From an uncultured Alistipes sp. (GTDB taxonomy: Bacteria; Bacteroidota; Bacteroidia; Bacteroidales; Rikenellaceae), in contig CANPHE010000013.1 in the NCBI GenBank assembly GCA_947573795.1, positions 1-64,000 on the forward strand: DNA of 64,000 nucleotides, given 5' to 3'. Shown piece after piece: positions 30,736 to 40,154 of this stretch; the stretch's first letter is position 1; each line of letters opens with the position of its first letter. The notes beneath the pieces were generated by a model. The model ran no database searches and was not told the DNA's origin. It saw only the letters and a program-made list of their open reading frames with translations. Made by a program: the position numbers and the translations under genes.

Positions 30736-31383
30736 ATGGACGCACTCGAACGATACATACACGACCTCTCGGCACCCGAGGAGGAGCTGCTGCGGGAGCT
30801 CGACCGCGAGACCCACCGCCGGATGGTGGCGCCGCGCATGCTCTCGGGACATATTCAGGGGCGCCTCTTAGAGATGCTCGTAAGAATGATCCGTCCGCGG
30901 CGCGTGCTCGAAATCGGCACCTTCACCGGGTATTCGGCCCTCTCGATGGCTGCGGGGCTCGACGCCGGAGCCGAGCTGCACACGATCGAGGTCGACGACG
31001 AACTGGAGGAACTGGCGCAGTCGTTCTTCGACCGCAGCGTCCACGGGGCGAAAATCCGGCTCCACATCGGCTCGGCGCTCGAAATCGCACCGCAGTTAGG
31101 CGGACGGTTCGACCTCGTATTCATCGACGGCGACAAACGCGAATACCCGGACTACTACCGGATGTTGATGGGCGACGGCGGCACGCAGCCCTTAGTCGGC
31201 AGCGGATCGTTCCTCGTGGCCGACAACATCCTGTGGTCGGGCAAGGTCGTGCAACCCGTCGCCCGAGGCGACCGCCACACGCAGGCATTGCTGGAGTTCA
31301 ACCGCATGGTCGTCGAAGACTCGCGAACGGAGAACGTCATCGTGCCGTTGCGCGACGGGCTGAACCTGATAAGGATCAAGTAG
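30736..31383 (+). CDS. SAM-dependent O-methyltransferase
   Basis: RRVLEIGTFTGYSALSMAAGLDAGAELHTIE...DLVFIDGDKREYPDYY. Confidence 0.92.
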   Translation: MDALERYIHDLSAPEEELLRELDRETHRRMVAPRMLSGHIQGRLLEMLVRMIRPRRVLEIGTFTGYSALSMAAGLDAGAELHTIEVDDELEELAQSFFDRSVHGAKIRLHIGSALEIAPQLGGRFDLVFIDGDKREYPDYYRMLMGDGGTQPLVGSGSFLVADNILWSGKVVQPVARGDRHTQALLEFNRMVVEDSRTENVIVPLRDGLNLIRIK

Positions 31384-31468
31384 CATACTTTTTCGGACGG
31401 ATCGGACGAAGAGAGCGATCCATCCGGGCGAGAAATCGATCAAGGCAATCACGCCAAACGAAACAATC

Positions 31469-31792
31469 ATGGAAATCAAAGAATTGCAGGAGCGCGTCGA
31501 CGCCTGGATCAAGGAGTACGGCGTACGTTATTTCAGCGAGCTGACCAACATGGCCGTATTGACCGAGGAGGTCGGCGAACTGGCCCGCGTAATGGCCCGC
31601 ACGTACGGCGACCAGTCGTTCAAGGCGGGCGAGAAGCAAAACTTGGCCGACGAGATGGCCGACGTGCTGTGGGTGCTGGTATGTCTGGCCAATCAGACCG
31701 GCGTGGACCTCTCGGCCGCCATAGAAGCGAACTTCGCCAAGAAAATCGCTCGCGACAAGGAGCGGCACCGCACGAATCCCAAGTTGCAATGA
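31469..31792 (+). CDS. MazG-like nucleotide pyrophosphohydrolase
   Basis: LTEEVGELARVMARTYGDQSFK...NLADEMADVLWVLVCLANQTGVDL. Confidence 0.9.
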   Translation: MEIKELQERVDAWIKEYGVRYFSELTNMAVLTEEVGELARVMARTYGDQSFKAGEKQNLADEMADVLWVLVCLANQTGVDLSAAIEANFAKKIARDKERHRTNPKLQ

Positions 31793-33678
31793 TCCACCGC
31801 CCGATTTTCGTCCGATCGGTCCTCCTCGGCCCGATCGCGGCTGCGGTTTTCGCCGCAACGCCCCTGACGGCAGCCCTCGGCACGACGCCGTGCGACACGC
31901 TGCGCATCGCCTTCCTCACGGACATACACGTCACGCCCGGCAACCGGCAGGATTCGCTGCTGCGCGTGGCTATCGACGAAATAAATACGGCGGATTACGA
32001 TGCCGTGATTTTCGGCGGCGACCTCACGAACATGGGCTCGGATCGCGAACTGGAGAACGTCCACGCCCAGATGGTCCGACTGAACCGGCCCTGGTGCACA
32101 GTATCGGGCAATCACGAAACGACCTGGTCGGAAAGCGCCGGTGCGACCTTCCGACGGCTGTTCAGCCACGACGGCAGGGTAGCGTTCCGCATAGGCGGCT
32201 ATCTTTTTCTCGGATATGCCTCGGGGCCCTACATGAAGATGGCCGACGGAGGCATCCGCGCCGAAGACCTCGCCTGGATCGAACGCGAGGTTGCGGCAGC
32301 TCGCCCCGGCGAACGGATCGTCAGCCTTTGCCACTATCCGCTGACGGACGATCTGACCAACCGCCCGGCGATCGTCGAAGTGCTCCGCCGTTCGGGCATA
32401 GGGCTCTCGCTCTGCGGCCACTACCACCGCCTGGACCTGCGCAACTTCGACGGCATCACGGGGGTACAGGGGCGCGCCTTGCTCCAAGGGGAGGAGAGTT
32501 TCGGCTACACCCGTCTGGAGTTCTACGGCGACTCGCTCCGCATCGCCGAGAAACGGTTGGGCGAAGCGCCGCGCACGGTGTATACCCTCCGCCAGGAAGC
32601 CGATCCGCAGGTATTGGCACTGCCGTGCGCCCCCGCAACCGAGCAGCCCGACGAATCGGCGGGTCGCACCGTCATCCGGGAAGCGGCATCGGTATTCACG
32701 GGGGTGGATTTCGCCGGTGACACGCTCTTTTACGCCACGTCGCAAGGCGTACTGAAGGCCTACGATACCCGCAGCGGGGAAACGGTATGGCAGCGGGAAA
32801 CAAACGGCGCGATCTACTCCACGCCTTGTCACAGCGGCGGAGTAGTCGTCGTCGGCACCGCGACCGAAGGACTCCGGGGATACGATATCGCGACCGGCGC
32901 CGACCGCTGGCGGTTGCCCGCACGCGGTCCCGTCATCGGCGACGGTCTTGTCGACGGCGAGATGCTCTACATCGGGCCGGGCGACGGGTCGATGGCGAAG
33001 ATATCGATCGCCGACGGACGGATCGTATGGCGGTTCGACTACGGCGAAGGCCAGGCACAAGGGCGCCCGACACTCGGCGGCGGGAAGCTGGTATTCGGAG
33101 CCTGGGATACGCATCTCTATTGTCTCGATGCCGAGCGCGGCGAACTCTGCTGGAAATGGAGCAACGGCTCGTCGCAGCGACTCCTCTCGCCGGGGCATGT
33201 CGTACCGCGAATCGCGAACGGGCGGGTTTTCATCGTGGCACCGGATCGTTACGTCACCTGCCTCGACCTGGAAAGCGGCCGGGAGATTTGGCGCGTCAAA
33301 CAACGGCGCGCCCGCGAATCGACCGGAATAAGTCCCGACGGACGCATCTTCTACTTCAAGACCATGGACGGCGAACTGGTCGGCATCGACACCTCGGCGG
33401 AGACCTATCGCGAGGTGCAGATTACCGACACGGGATGGGGTTACGATCATAATTCGTGTCCCGTAGCCGTATACGGCGACCTTATCTACTTAGCCAACCG
33501 CACGGGACGCGTAGCCGTCGTGCAGGCGGACGGTACGCTCGTGCAGGGCATCAAACCGGCCTCGTCGGCGGCCAACGACTTCCGGCAGGCACCCGACGGC
33601 TCGGTGTGGGTCACGTTCGCCGAGGGTTCGATCGTTAGGCTCGAAAACGGCTCGAACAAGACGGATTTCGCAGATTGA
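31789..33678 (+). CDS. Secreted calcineurin-like metallophosphoesterase fused to PQQ-like beta-propeller
   Basis: FLTDIHVTPGN...FGGDLTNMG...SGNHETTW...CGHYHRLD; C-terminal propeller repeats YDTRSGETVWQRE, YDIATGADRWRLP, LDAERGELCWKW, LDLESGREIWRV. Confidence 0.9.
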   Translation: MIHRPIFVRSVLLGPIAAAVFAATPLTAALGTTPCDTLRIAFLTDIHVTPGNRQDSLLRVAIDEINTADYDAVIFGGDLTNMGSDRELENVHAQMVRLNRPWCTVSGNHETTWSESAGATFRRLFSHDGRVAFRIGGYLFLGYASGPYMKMADGGIRAEDLAWIEREVAAARPGERIVSLCHYPLTDDLTNRPAIVEVLRRSGIGLSLCGHYHRLDLRNFDGITGVQGRALLQGEESFGYTRLEFYGDSLRIAEKRLGEAPRTVYTLRQEADPQVLALPCAPATEQPDESAGRTVIREAASVFTGVDFAGDTLFYATSQGVLKAYDTRSGETVWQRETNGAIYSTPCHSGGVVVVGTATEGLRGYDIATGADRWRLPARGPVIGDGLVDGEMLYIGPGDGSMAKISIADGRIVWRFDYGEGQAQGRPTLGGGKLVFGAWDTHLYCLDAERGELCWKWSNGSSQRLLSPGHVVPRIANGRVFIVAPDRYVTCLDLESGREIWRVKQRRARESTGISPDGRIFYFKTMDGELVGIDTSAETYREVQITDTGWGYDHNSCPVAVYGDLIYLANRTGRVAVVQADGTLVQGIKPASSAANDFRQAPDGSVWVTFAEGSIVRLENGSNKTDFAD

Positions 33679-33690
33679 CGATCGCAAAAA

Positions 33691-33800
33691 TTCAACGTCT
33701 TCGGCGTTGCATCTTCGGCGGCTCGCGCTTTCAGCACGACGCCCCCAGCCGCCGAAGATGATTTACTCCCGCAAAGGCAATGCTAAACTCACTTTTAGCC
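33691..33800. repeat. Dispersed intergenic double-hairpin repeat, family A copy 3
   Basis: CAACGtcttcggCGTTG hairpin, ATCTTCGGCGGCT...AGCCGCCGAAGAT (33711-33759), CGCAAAGGCAATGCTAAA tail. Confidence 0.8.
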
Positions 33801-33814
33801 CCCTCCCCGCCAAC

Positions 33815-33847
33815 AAAAAACGCCCCGGATCAACCGGGGCGTTTTTT
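33815..33847. terminator. Bidirectional intrinsic terminator
   Basis: AAAAAACGCCCCGG atcaa CCGGGGCGTTTTTT between convergent genes. Confidence 0.9.
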
Positions 33848-33862
33848 CTCAGAAACAGGCTG

Positions 33863-35605
33863 CTACTCCAACTTCAGGTCCTTCTTGATAGCTTCGATCT
33901 TGGCGTCGAGCTGCTCCTTCACGGCGTCGAACTCGGCGACCGAGGCCAGGGGCGCCTTCACGCCGAAGTAGAACTTGATCTTGGGCTCGGTACCCGACGG
34001 ACGCACCGAAACGATCGTGCCGTCCTCGGTGAACCATTGCAGCACGTTGCTCTTGTCCTGCTCGATGGGGGTCTTCGTGCCGGTCTTCAGATCGGTCTGC
34101 TCCAGCGCCAGAAAGTCGTTGATGCGGACCACCGGAGAGCCCACGATCGTCTTGGGCGGATTCTCCCGGAAATCGACCATCATCTTCTGGATCAGCTCGG
34201 CACCCTCCTTGCCCTTGCGGACTACCGAAACGAGGCCTTCGCGGTAGAATCCGTACTTCACGTAGAGCTCCTGCAACCACTCGTAGAGCATCAGCCCCAT
34301 CGTGTCCATCGCCCAGGCGGCTGCCTCGGCGGCCAGCGAGCAGGCCGAAACGGCATCCTTGTCGCGCACGTAGTCGCCGGCCAGGTAGCCGAACGACTCC
34401 TCGCCGCCGCCGATATACTTGGCCTTGCCCTCGTTCTCGCGGATGATCTTGGCGATATACTTGAAGCCCGTGAGGCAATCGTAGCACTTCACCTTGAAAT
34501 AGTCGGCCACGGCATTGGCCATCTGCGAGGTAACGATCGTCTTCACGACATACTGCTTGCCGTCCAACTCGCCGCGCTCGGCCCAACGCGTCAACTGGTA
34601 GCTCATCAGCAGCACGAGGGTTTGGTTACCGTTCAGCAGCACGTATTCGCCCTTCTTGTTGCGCAGAGCGACACCGATGCGGTCCGAATCCGGGTCGGTA
34701 GCCAGCACCAGATCGGCCCCCTCCTTGGCAGCCAGGTCGATCGCCATCGACATGGTTTTGCGCTCCTCGGGGTTCGGCGACTCGACCGTGGGGAAGTTAC
34801 CGTCGACGACGGCCTGCTCGGGAACGAGCTTCACGTTGGTGAAACCGTACTTGGCCAGCGATGCCGGCACCAGGCGCACACCCGAACCGTGCAGCGGGGT
34901 ATAGACGATCTTCATGTCGTGGTGCTTGCGCACGCTTTCGGGCGAAAGCGAAAGCTCGTGCACCTTATTTAAATAGATTTCGTCGAACTTCTCGTCCAGA
35001 ATGGTGATGTTTTCGGCGTTCTTGCCCGTGAGGATCATATCCACGTCGGTGATCTTGGCCACCTCGGCGATGATGTTCTTGTCGTGGGGCTCGGTAACCT
35101 GGGCTCCGTCGGTCCAGTAGGCTTTGTAGCCGTTATACTCCTTGGGGTTGTGCGAAGCGGTGACCACCACGCCCGAATGGCATTTGAGCTCGCGGATGGC
35201 GAAACTCAGCTCGGGAGTCGGACGCAGGGCATCGAACAGGAATACGTCGAAATCGTTCGAGGCGAAGATATCGGCCACACGCTCGGCGAACATGCGCGAG
35301 TTGTTGCGGCTGTCGTGGCCGATCGCCACGCGGATGCGCTCGCCCGCGAAATTCTTCTTGAGGTAGTTGGCCAAGCCCTGCGTAGCGGCGCCCACCGTAT
35401 AGATGTTCATGCGATTGGAGCCTACGCCCATGATGCCGCGCAGACCGCCCGTTCCGAATTCGAGGTCCTTGTAGAAACTCTCGACGAGCTCCTTCATGTC
35501 GTTTTCCATCAGGTTTTTGACCTGCTCCTTGGTAGCAGCGTCGTAATGACCGTCGAGCCAACTCTGGGCCTTCTTCAGAACCATCTGTTCCAATTCGTTT
35601 GCCAT
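33863..35605 (-). CDS. Phospho-sugar mutase (phosphoglucomutase/phosphomannomutase)
   Basis: FGTGGLRGIMGVGSNRMN...VVVTASHNPKEYNGYKAYW...DPDSDRIGVA. Confidence 0.95.
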   Translation of the reverse strand: MANELEQMVLKKAQSWLDGHYDAATKEQVKNLMENDMKELVESFYKDLEFGTGGLRGIMGVGSNRMNIYTVGAATQGLANYLKKNFAGERIRVAIGHDSRNNSRMFAERVADIFASNDFDVFLFDALRPTPELSFAIRELKCHSGVVVTASHNPKEYNGYKAYWTDGAQVTEPHDKNIIAEVAKITDVDMILTGKNAENITILDEKFDEIYLNKVHELSLSPESVRKHHDMKIVYTPLHGSGVRLVPASLAKYGFTNVKLVPEQAVVDGNFPTVESPNPEERKTMSMAIDLAAKEGADLVLATDPDSDRIGVALRNKKGEYVLLNGNQTLVLLMSYQLTRWAERGELDGKQYVVKTIVTSQMANAVADYFKVKCYDCLTGFKYIAKIIRENEGKAKYIGGGEESFGYLAGDYVRDKDAVSACSLAAEAAAWAMDTMGLMLYEWLQELYVKYGFYREGLVSVVRKGKEGAELIQKMMVDFRENPPKTIVGSPVVRINDFLALEQTDLKTGTKTPIEQDKSNVLQWFTEDGTIVSVRPSGTEPKIKFYFGVKAPLASVAEFDAVKEQLDAKIEAIKKDLKLE

Positions 35606-35828
35606 AAAATATCAGTTTTACTTATCGGTTATGGTATATGAGTCCAAAATATTTATATGCAAATATAAAAATAAAATTCGAATATTCAATATCAGCGAGT
35701 TAAAATTAGCGGTCCGGAAAGGCCTCTTTTTCCATAATATAAAAAAGGAGAAATACAACTCATTTCCGGGAATCTTTTTACGAATTTATTCACAACTTTG
35801 TCCTGTCAAAAATGATGCAAGCATTGTC

Positions 35829-37232
35829 ATGTTGAGTAACGCGCAGACATATAACGATAGGTGGCAGAACTGCCTTGACCGAATCAAGGCGCAGACCTCC
35901 GAAGAGGAGTTCCGCAAATGGTTCCAGCCCATCGTACCGCTCGAATTCGACGGTACGACCCTGCGTCTACGCGTACCCAACGAAAGTTACGTCCGCCAGA
36001 TCGAGAAGAATTACATTCCTTTCCTGCGACCGATCATTTCGCAGCTCTACGGGCAGCAGACACGCCTGCATTACGCCGTACCGCGCCCGACGGCGAACAC
36101 CGCGGCGGAGAAGCCCGACAACGGCACGATCGCGCGTTTCAATACGCAGACCAATACCGCCAATATCAAGAACCCGTTCGTGATTCCGGGGCTCAAGAAG
36201 ATCATCATCAATCCGCAGCTGAACCCCAACCTCACGTTCGCCACCTTCATCGAAGGCGAATGCAACCGTCTGGCCCGCTCGGCCGGTATGTCGGTGGCGG
36301 TCTCACCCGGAAACAACCCCTTCAACCCGTTGTACATCTACGGTAATTCGGGATTGGGCAAGACGCATATCGTGCAGTCCATCGGTCACGAAGTGCGCCA
36401 GCGCCATCCGGAGTTGCAGGTGCTCTACGTCTCGATGAATAAATTCCAGGCGCAGTTCCAGACGGCGTACAAGAACGGCGAAATCCCCGATTTCATCCAC
36501 TTCTACCAGATGATCGACGTGCTGATTATCGACGACATCCAGGAGTTGACGGGTAAAACCGGTACGCAGAACGCTTTCTTCAACATCTTCAACCACCTGC
36601 AACTCTCCGGCAAGCAGCTGATCCTCACGTCGGACAAACCGCCCGTGGAGTTGAAGGACATCGAACAGCGGTTGCTCACGCGCTTCAAATGGGGACTCTC
36701 GGCGCAGATCGATACGCCCGACTACGCTACGAAGCTCAAGATCATCCGTGCCAAGGCCCAAAAACTGGGTGCGCAGATATCGGAAGAGGTGATCGCTTAC
36801 CTGGCCGACAATATTTCGGCCAATGTCCGCGAAATCGAAGGCGCCATCTCGTCGCTGACGGCCAACGCCTCGTTCCTCGGACGCAAGATCACCGTATCGC
36901 TGGCCAAGGAGATTCTGAAGGTCTACGTAAAGATCAACCAGAAGGAGATCACCATCGACCGGATTATCGAAGTGGTGTGCGAGCACCTCAATCTCGACTT
37001 CGCACGCTTCAACTCGACGGAGCGCACGCGCGAAATCGCACAGGCCCGGCAGATCGCCATGTATCTGGCCAAGCAGCATACCAAAGCACCGCTGACGGCC
37101 ATCGGAGCAGCTATCGGAGGTCGCAACCACGCCACGGTGCTCCACTCGTGCAAGGCGGTCACCAATCTGCTCGAAACCGACAAGGCATTCCGGCTTCAGG
37201 TCGAGGAGATCGAGAAAAAAGTATTGGCATAA
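35829..37232 (+). CDS. dnaA: Chromosomal replication initiator protein DnaA
   Basis: NPLYIYGNSGLGKTHIVQSIGHEV Walker A, VLIIDDIQEL Walker B, RNHATVLHSCKAV C-terminal motif. Confidence 0.97.
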   Translation: MLSNAQTYNDRWQNCLDRIKAQTSEEEFRKWFQPIVPLEFDGTTLRLRVPNESYVRQIEKNYIPFLRPIISQLYGQQTRLHYAVPRPTANTAAEKPDNGTIARFNTQTNTANIKNPFVIPGLKKIIINPQLNPNLTFATFIEGECNRLARSAGMSVAVSPGNNPFNPLYIYGNSGLGKTHIVQSIGHEVRQRHPELQVLYVSMNKFQAQFQTAYKNGEIPDFIHFYQMIDVLIIDDIQELTGKTGTQNAFFNIFNHLQLSGKQLILTSDKPPVELKDIEQRLLTRFKWGLSAQIDTPDYATKLKIIRAKAQKLGAQISEEVIAYLADNISANVREIEGAISSLTANASFLGRKITVSLAKEILKVYVKINQKEITIDRIIEVVCEHLNLDFARFNSTERTREIAQARQIAMYLAKQHTKAPLTAIGAAIGGRNHATVLHSCKAVTNLLETDKAFRLQVEEIEKKVLA

Positions 37233-37258
37233 CACACAACTTTTTCATCATACAAGAA

Positions 37259-37295
37259 GACAACCGGACTTCGAACGAATCGAAGTCCGGTTGTC
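37259..37295 (+). terminator. Terminator-like hairpin downstream of dnaA
   Basis: GACAACCGGACTTCG ... CGAAGTCCGGTTGTC, then CGTTTTC. Confidence 0.75.
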
Positions 37296-37338
37296 CGTTT
37301 TCAGTTTTCAGGGTATATTGCAAATGGCTATGCCGAGC

Positions 37339-37399
37339 TGCAAACTGCGATCCTGAGGATCGCGCGGTTCGCCGCCACCCCGGGCGGCGGACTGCGACC
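37339..37399 (-). repeat. Dispersed intergenic hairpin repeat, family B copy 3 (inverted)
   Basis: Reverse complement GGTCGCAGTCCGCCGCCCGGGGTGGCGGCGAACCGCGCGATCCTCAGGATCGCAGTTTGCAG matches copy 1. Confidence 0.72.
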
Positions 37400-37601
37400 A
37401 AAGGTAAGGGGTAAAATATGAAAAGCGAAAGGTTTTCGACCATAGTTTGCGAAAGTAAAATACTTTTCACCTGTCAATTGCAGCTCTTTGAGCCGCAGCG
37501 AGCCCCGCAGGCTACGACTCGCGAAACCAGCACAAAGCATTAACGCCTAAAGTCATAGAACCCAGCTATCAGCCCACCAAACAATTCTGAATTGCCATAG
37601 C

Positions 37602-37635
37602 AAATGCCGCGACGAAAATTCGCCGCGGCATTTTT
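37602..37635. terminator. Terminator-like hairpin
   Basis: AAATGCCGCG ... CGCGGCATTTTT. Confidence 0.65.
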
Positions 37636-37651
37636 CCGAGCCATTTCGAGA

Positions 37652-39034
37652 TCAGAACGGATTGTTCGGACCTGCGAAGTCGTAGAAGGTTCCGTAATTA
37701 CCGCAGCGCGGAGCTCCGGGTTTGTCGGGATACCAGTCGGGCATCTCGTCCACACGGGCTTTCATCTTGGCATAAAGGGCCTTCACCTCGTCGCTACACG
37801 TCTCGATATCGACGGGATGCTGCTCCAGCGGGTCTTCCGAAATATGGTAGAAACGGCCGTCCCAGTAATATTTCCACTCGGCGTTATAGGCACAGCGCGA
37901 CGCGAGCGGCGACTTGACGGTCGGCCACAGCGGATTGAAGTGCATGAGCGTAAATTCGCGCTGGAGCGGCTCCTCGCCGCACAGCTCGGGATAGAGCGAG
38001 ATGCCTTCGGCACCCCATTCGGCCGGAATCTCCACGCCCATGGCGTCGGCCATCGTCGGCATGAAGTCCGTAAGGTCCACCAACCGCTGGCTGACCGTGC
38101 CGCGGTCGATCTTATCGCCCCAGGCGATCATCAGCGGCACGTTGGTGCCGTAGACGGTCGGCGTACCCTTGCCGCCGCGAATCTCGCGTCCGTCCTGCAT
38201 CTTCGAGACGATACGCGTCGAAGTTCCGTTATCGCCCATGAAGATCAGAATCGTATTATCCCAGACTCCGGCATCCTTGAGTTTGCGCACCATCTGCCCG
38301 ACCTGCTTGTCGAGGTAGGAGACCATGTCGCGGAAGTGGCAGGTATCGCCCTTGAAACGGGTCGAAAGGTCGGTATCCCAGCACTCCGAATCGGGCGTCG
38401 CAACGTGGGGCGTATGCACGAGCGGAGTAGAGTAGTAGAGCAGGAAAGGCTGCTTGGCTGCGATCTGACGATCGATATAGTCGAACGCATAGCGCTGGCA
38501 GTCGTCGGGTGCATAGAGGCTGAATTCGTAATGGCCGTTGTTGTCCAGGTAGGAACTGGCGTAACGGTCGGTATTCCGATCGCCGATCAGCTCCTTATAC
38601 AGCTCCAGCTGGTTGACGCACCATTCGTCGAAGCCGAGTTTGCTCACCATGTCGCGCGAACGCCCCAACTGCCATTTGCCGACAATCGCCGTCGAATATC
38701 CGGCCTGCTGAGCCAGATGGCCGAAGGTGTGTTCGTCGTCGTTCATATATCCGAAGCAAACGTAGTTGCGATCGTTGTAGACACCCGTCATAAGCTGCAC
38801 GCGCGAAGGGCTGCTCAGCGGCATGGCATGCATGTTCTGGTAAAGAATGCTCCGCTCGGCCAGCGAGTCGATGTTGGGCGTATGGTAAGTCGCGCTGCCA
38901 TAGCAGCCGAAACACTCCTTGCCGATGTCGTCGGCAAGGTAAAGCACAATGTTGGGACGGGTCTGTTCGGTCTGCTCGCTGCAACCGGCGAGCGCCAGCA
39001 GCCCGAGACCCACGGCGTTGATTTCTCTTTTCAT
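37652..39034 (-). CDS. Secreted sulfatase (lipoprotein; Ser-type S-x-P-x-R active-site signature)
   Basis: RPNIVLYLADDIGKECFGCYG...PLSSPSRVQLMTGVYNDRN...IFMGDNGTST. Confidence 0.92.
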   Translation of the reverse strand: MKREINAVGLGLLALAGCSEQTEQTRPNIVLYLADDIGKECFGCYGSATYHTPNIDSLAERSILYQNMHAMPLSSPSRVQLMTGVYNDRNYVCFGYMNDDEHTFGHLAQQAGYSTAIVGKWQLGRSRDMVSKLGFDEWCVNQLELYKELIGDRNTDRYASSYLDNNGHYEFSLYAPDDCQRYAFDYIDRQIAAKQPFLLYYSTPLVHTPHVATPDSECWDTDLSTRFKGDTCHFRDMVSYLDKQVGQMVRKLKDAGVWDNTILIFMGDNGTSTRIVSKMQDGREIRGGKGTPTVYGTNVPLMIAWGDKIDRGTVSQRLVDLTDFMPTMADAMGVEIPAEWGAEGISLYPELCGEEPLQREFTLMHFNPLWPTVKSPLASRCAYNAEWKYYWDGRFYHISEDPLEQHPVDIETCSDEVKALYAKMKARVDEMPDWYPDKPGAPRCGNYGTFYDFAGPNNPF

Positions 39035-39054
39035 TCGATTCGGGTTTAGATTTC

Positions 39055-39096
39055 GTTTTGAAAATATGTTGCAAGATAAAAAATATTTTTCAAAAC
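39055..39096. promoter_or_regulatory. Inverted repeat in sulfatase/WYL-regulator divergent intergenic region
   Basis: GTTTTGAAAA (39055-39064) / TTTTCAAAAC (39087-39096), perfect 10-bp arms. Confidence 0.5.
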
Positions 39097-39233
39097 ACAA
39101 TCGGAAAAAATCGGTTTCGATCGAAAGAGACCCGCGAAATGCATACGAATATGCTGGATGGCACACGTATATGACAGCACTTTTATGTATATTTGCAGAT
39201 CGGAGCAACCTTTCGCGACACGTTATTACGAAG

Positions 39234-40151
39234 ATGGATCAACCCAAACTGGAACGCATGCTGCGGCTGATGAAGCTGCTGACGGCCAACACGACCTACA
39301 CGGTCGATCAGTTGGCCGAACGGCTCTCCATGTCGCGCCGCACGGTGTATCGCTACATCGACACCTTCCGCCAAGCGGGATTCGTCATCCAAAAATCGGG
39401 CGACTGCATCCGTTTAGACAAAGCATCGCCCCATTTCCGCGACATATCGCAGTTGGTCCATTTCACCGAGGAAGAGGCCGTGATCCTGCGCAGTGCGATC
39501 GAAAACATCGACGACACGAACCTGTTGAAACAGAATCTCAAACGCAAGCTCTACTCCGTCTACGACAACCGTACGCTGGCCGACACGGTAGTGCGGGGCA
39601 AGAACGCGCCGAACATCCGGCGGCTGATCGAGGCGATCGAGGAGCAGCAGCAAGCCGTATTGTGCGGCTACCAATCGGCACACGGCGGCGAGGTCCGCGA
39701 CCGCAGGGTAGAGCCCTTCGCCTTCACGACCAACTACGTGCAAGTGTGGTGTTTCGACCCCGAAGACGGCACGAACAAGCTCTTCAAAACCGCGCGGATC
39801 GGCTCCGTGACGCTTCCCGGCACGGCCTGGGAACACGCCGCGCAGCACGCAGAAGGTTTCATCGACGCATTCCGCATGCACGGCACGCCCCGATATCGCA
39901 TCCGCCTGGAGCTGGGATTGTTGTCCTACAACCTGCTCTGCGAGGAGTATCCCCTCGCCGAACGCGACATTCGCCCCGCAGGGCCGGGACGATGGCTGCT
40001 CGACACCGAAGTGGCGGGCATGGCCGGAGTAGGGCGGTTCGTCGTGGGGCTGCTGGACGACATCCGGATCGTCGATTCGCCCGAACTGGTCCGCTACATC
40101 CGCGACTATATCATGAAAAACATCCCGGAAGAACCCGCAAAAGACGAATAG
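39234..40151 (+). CDS. HTH/WYL-type transcriptional regulator
   Basis: YTVDQLAERLSMSRRTVYRYIDTFRQAGF HTH plus WYL-like C-terminal region. Confidence 0.85.
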   Translation: MDQPKLERMLRLMKLLTANTTYTVDQLAERLSMSRRTVYRYIDTFRQAGFVIQKSGDCIRLDKASPHFRDISQLVHFTEEEAVILRSAIENIDDTNLLKQNLKRKLYSVYDNRTLADTVVRGKNAPNIRRLIEAIEEQQQAVLCGYQSAHGGEVRDRRVEPFAFTTNYVQVWCFDPEDGTNKLFKTARIGSVTLPGTAWEHAAQHAEGFIDAFRMHGTPRYRIRLELGLLSYNLLCEEYPLAERDIRPAGPGRWLLDTEVAGMAGVGRFVVGLLDDIRIVDSPELVRYIRDYIMKNIPEEPAKDE

Positions 40152-40154
40152 ACC

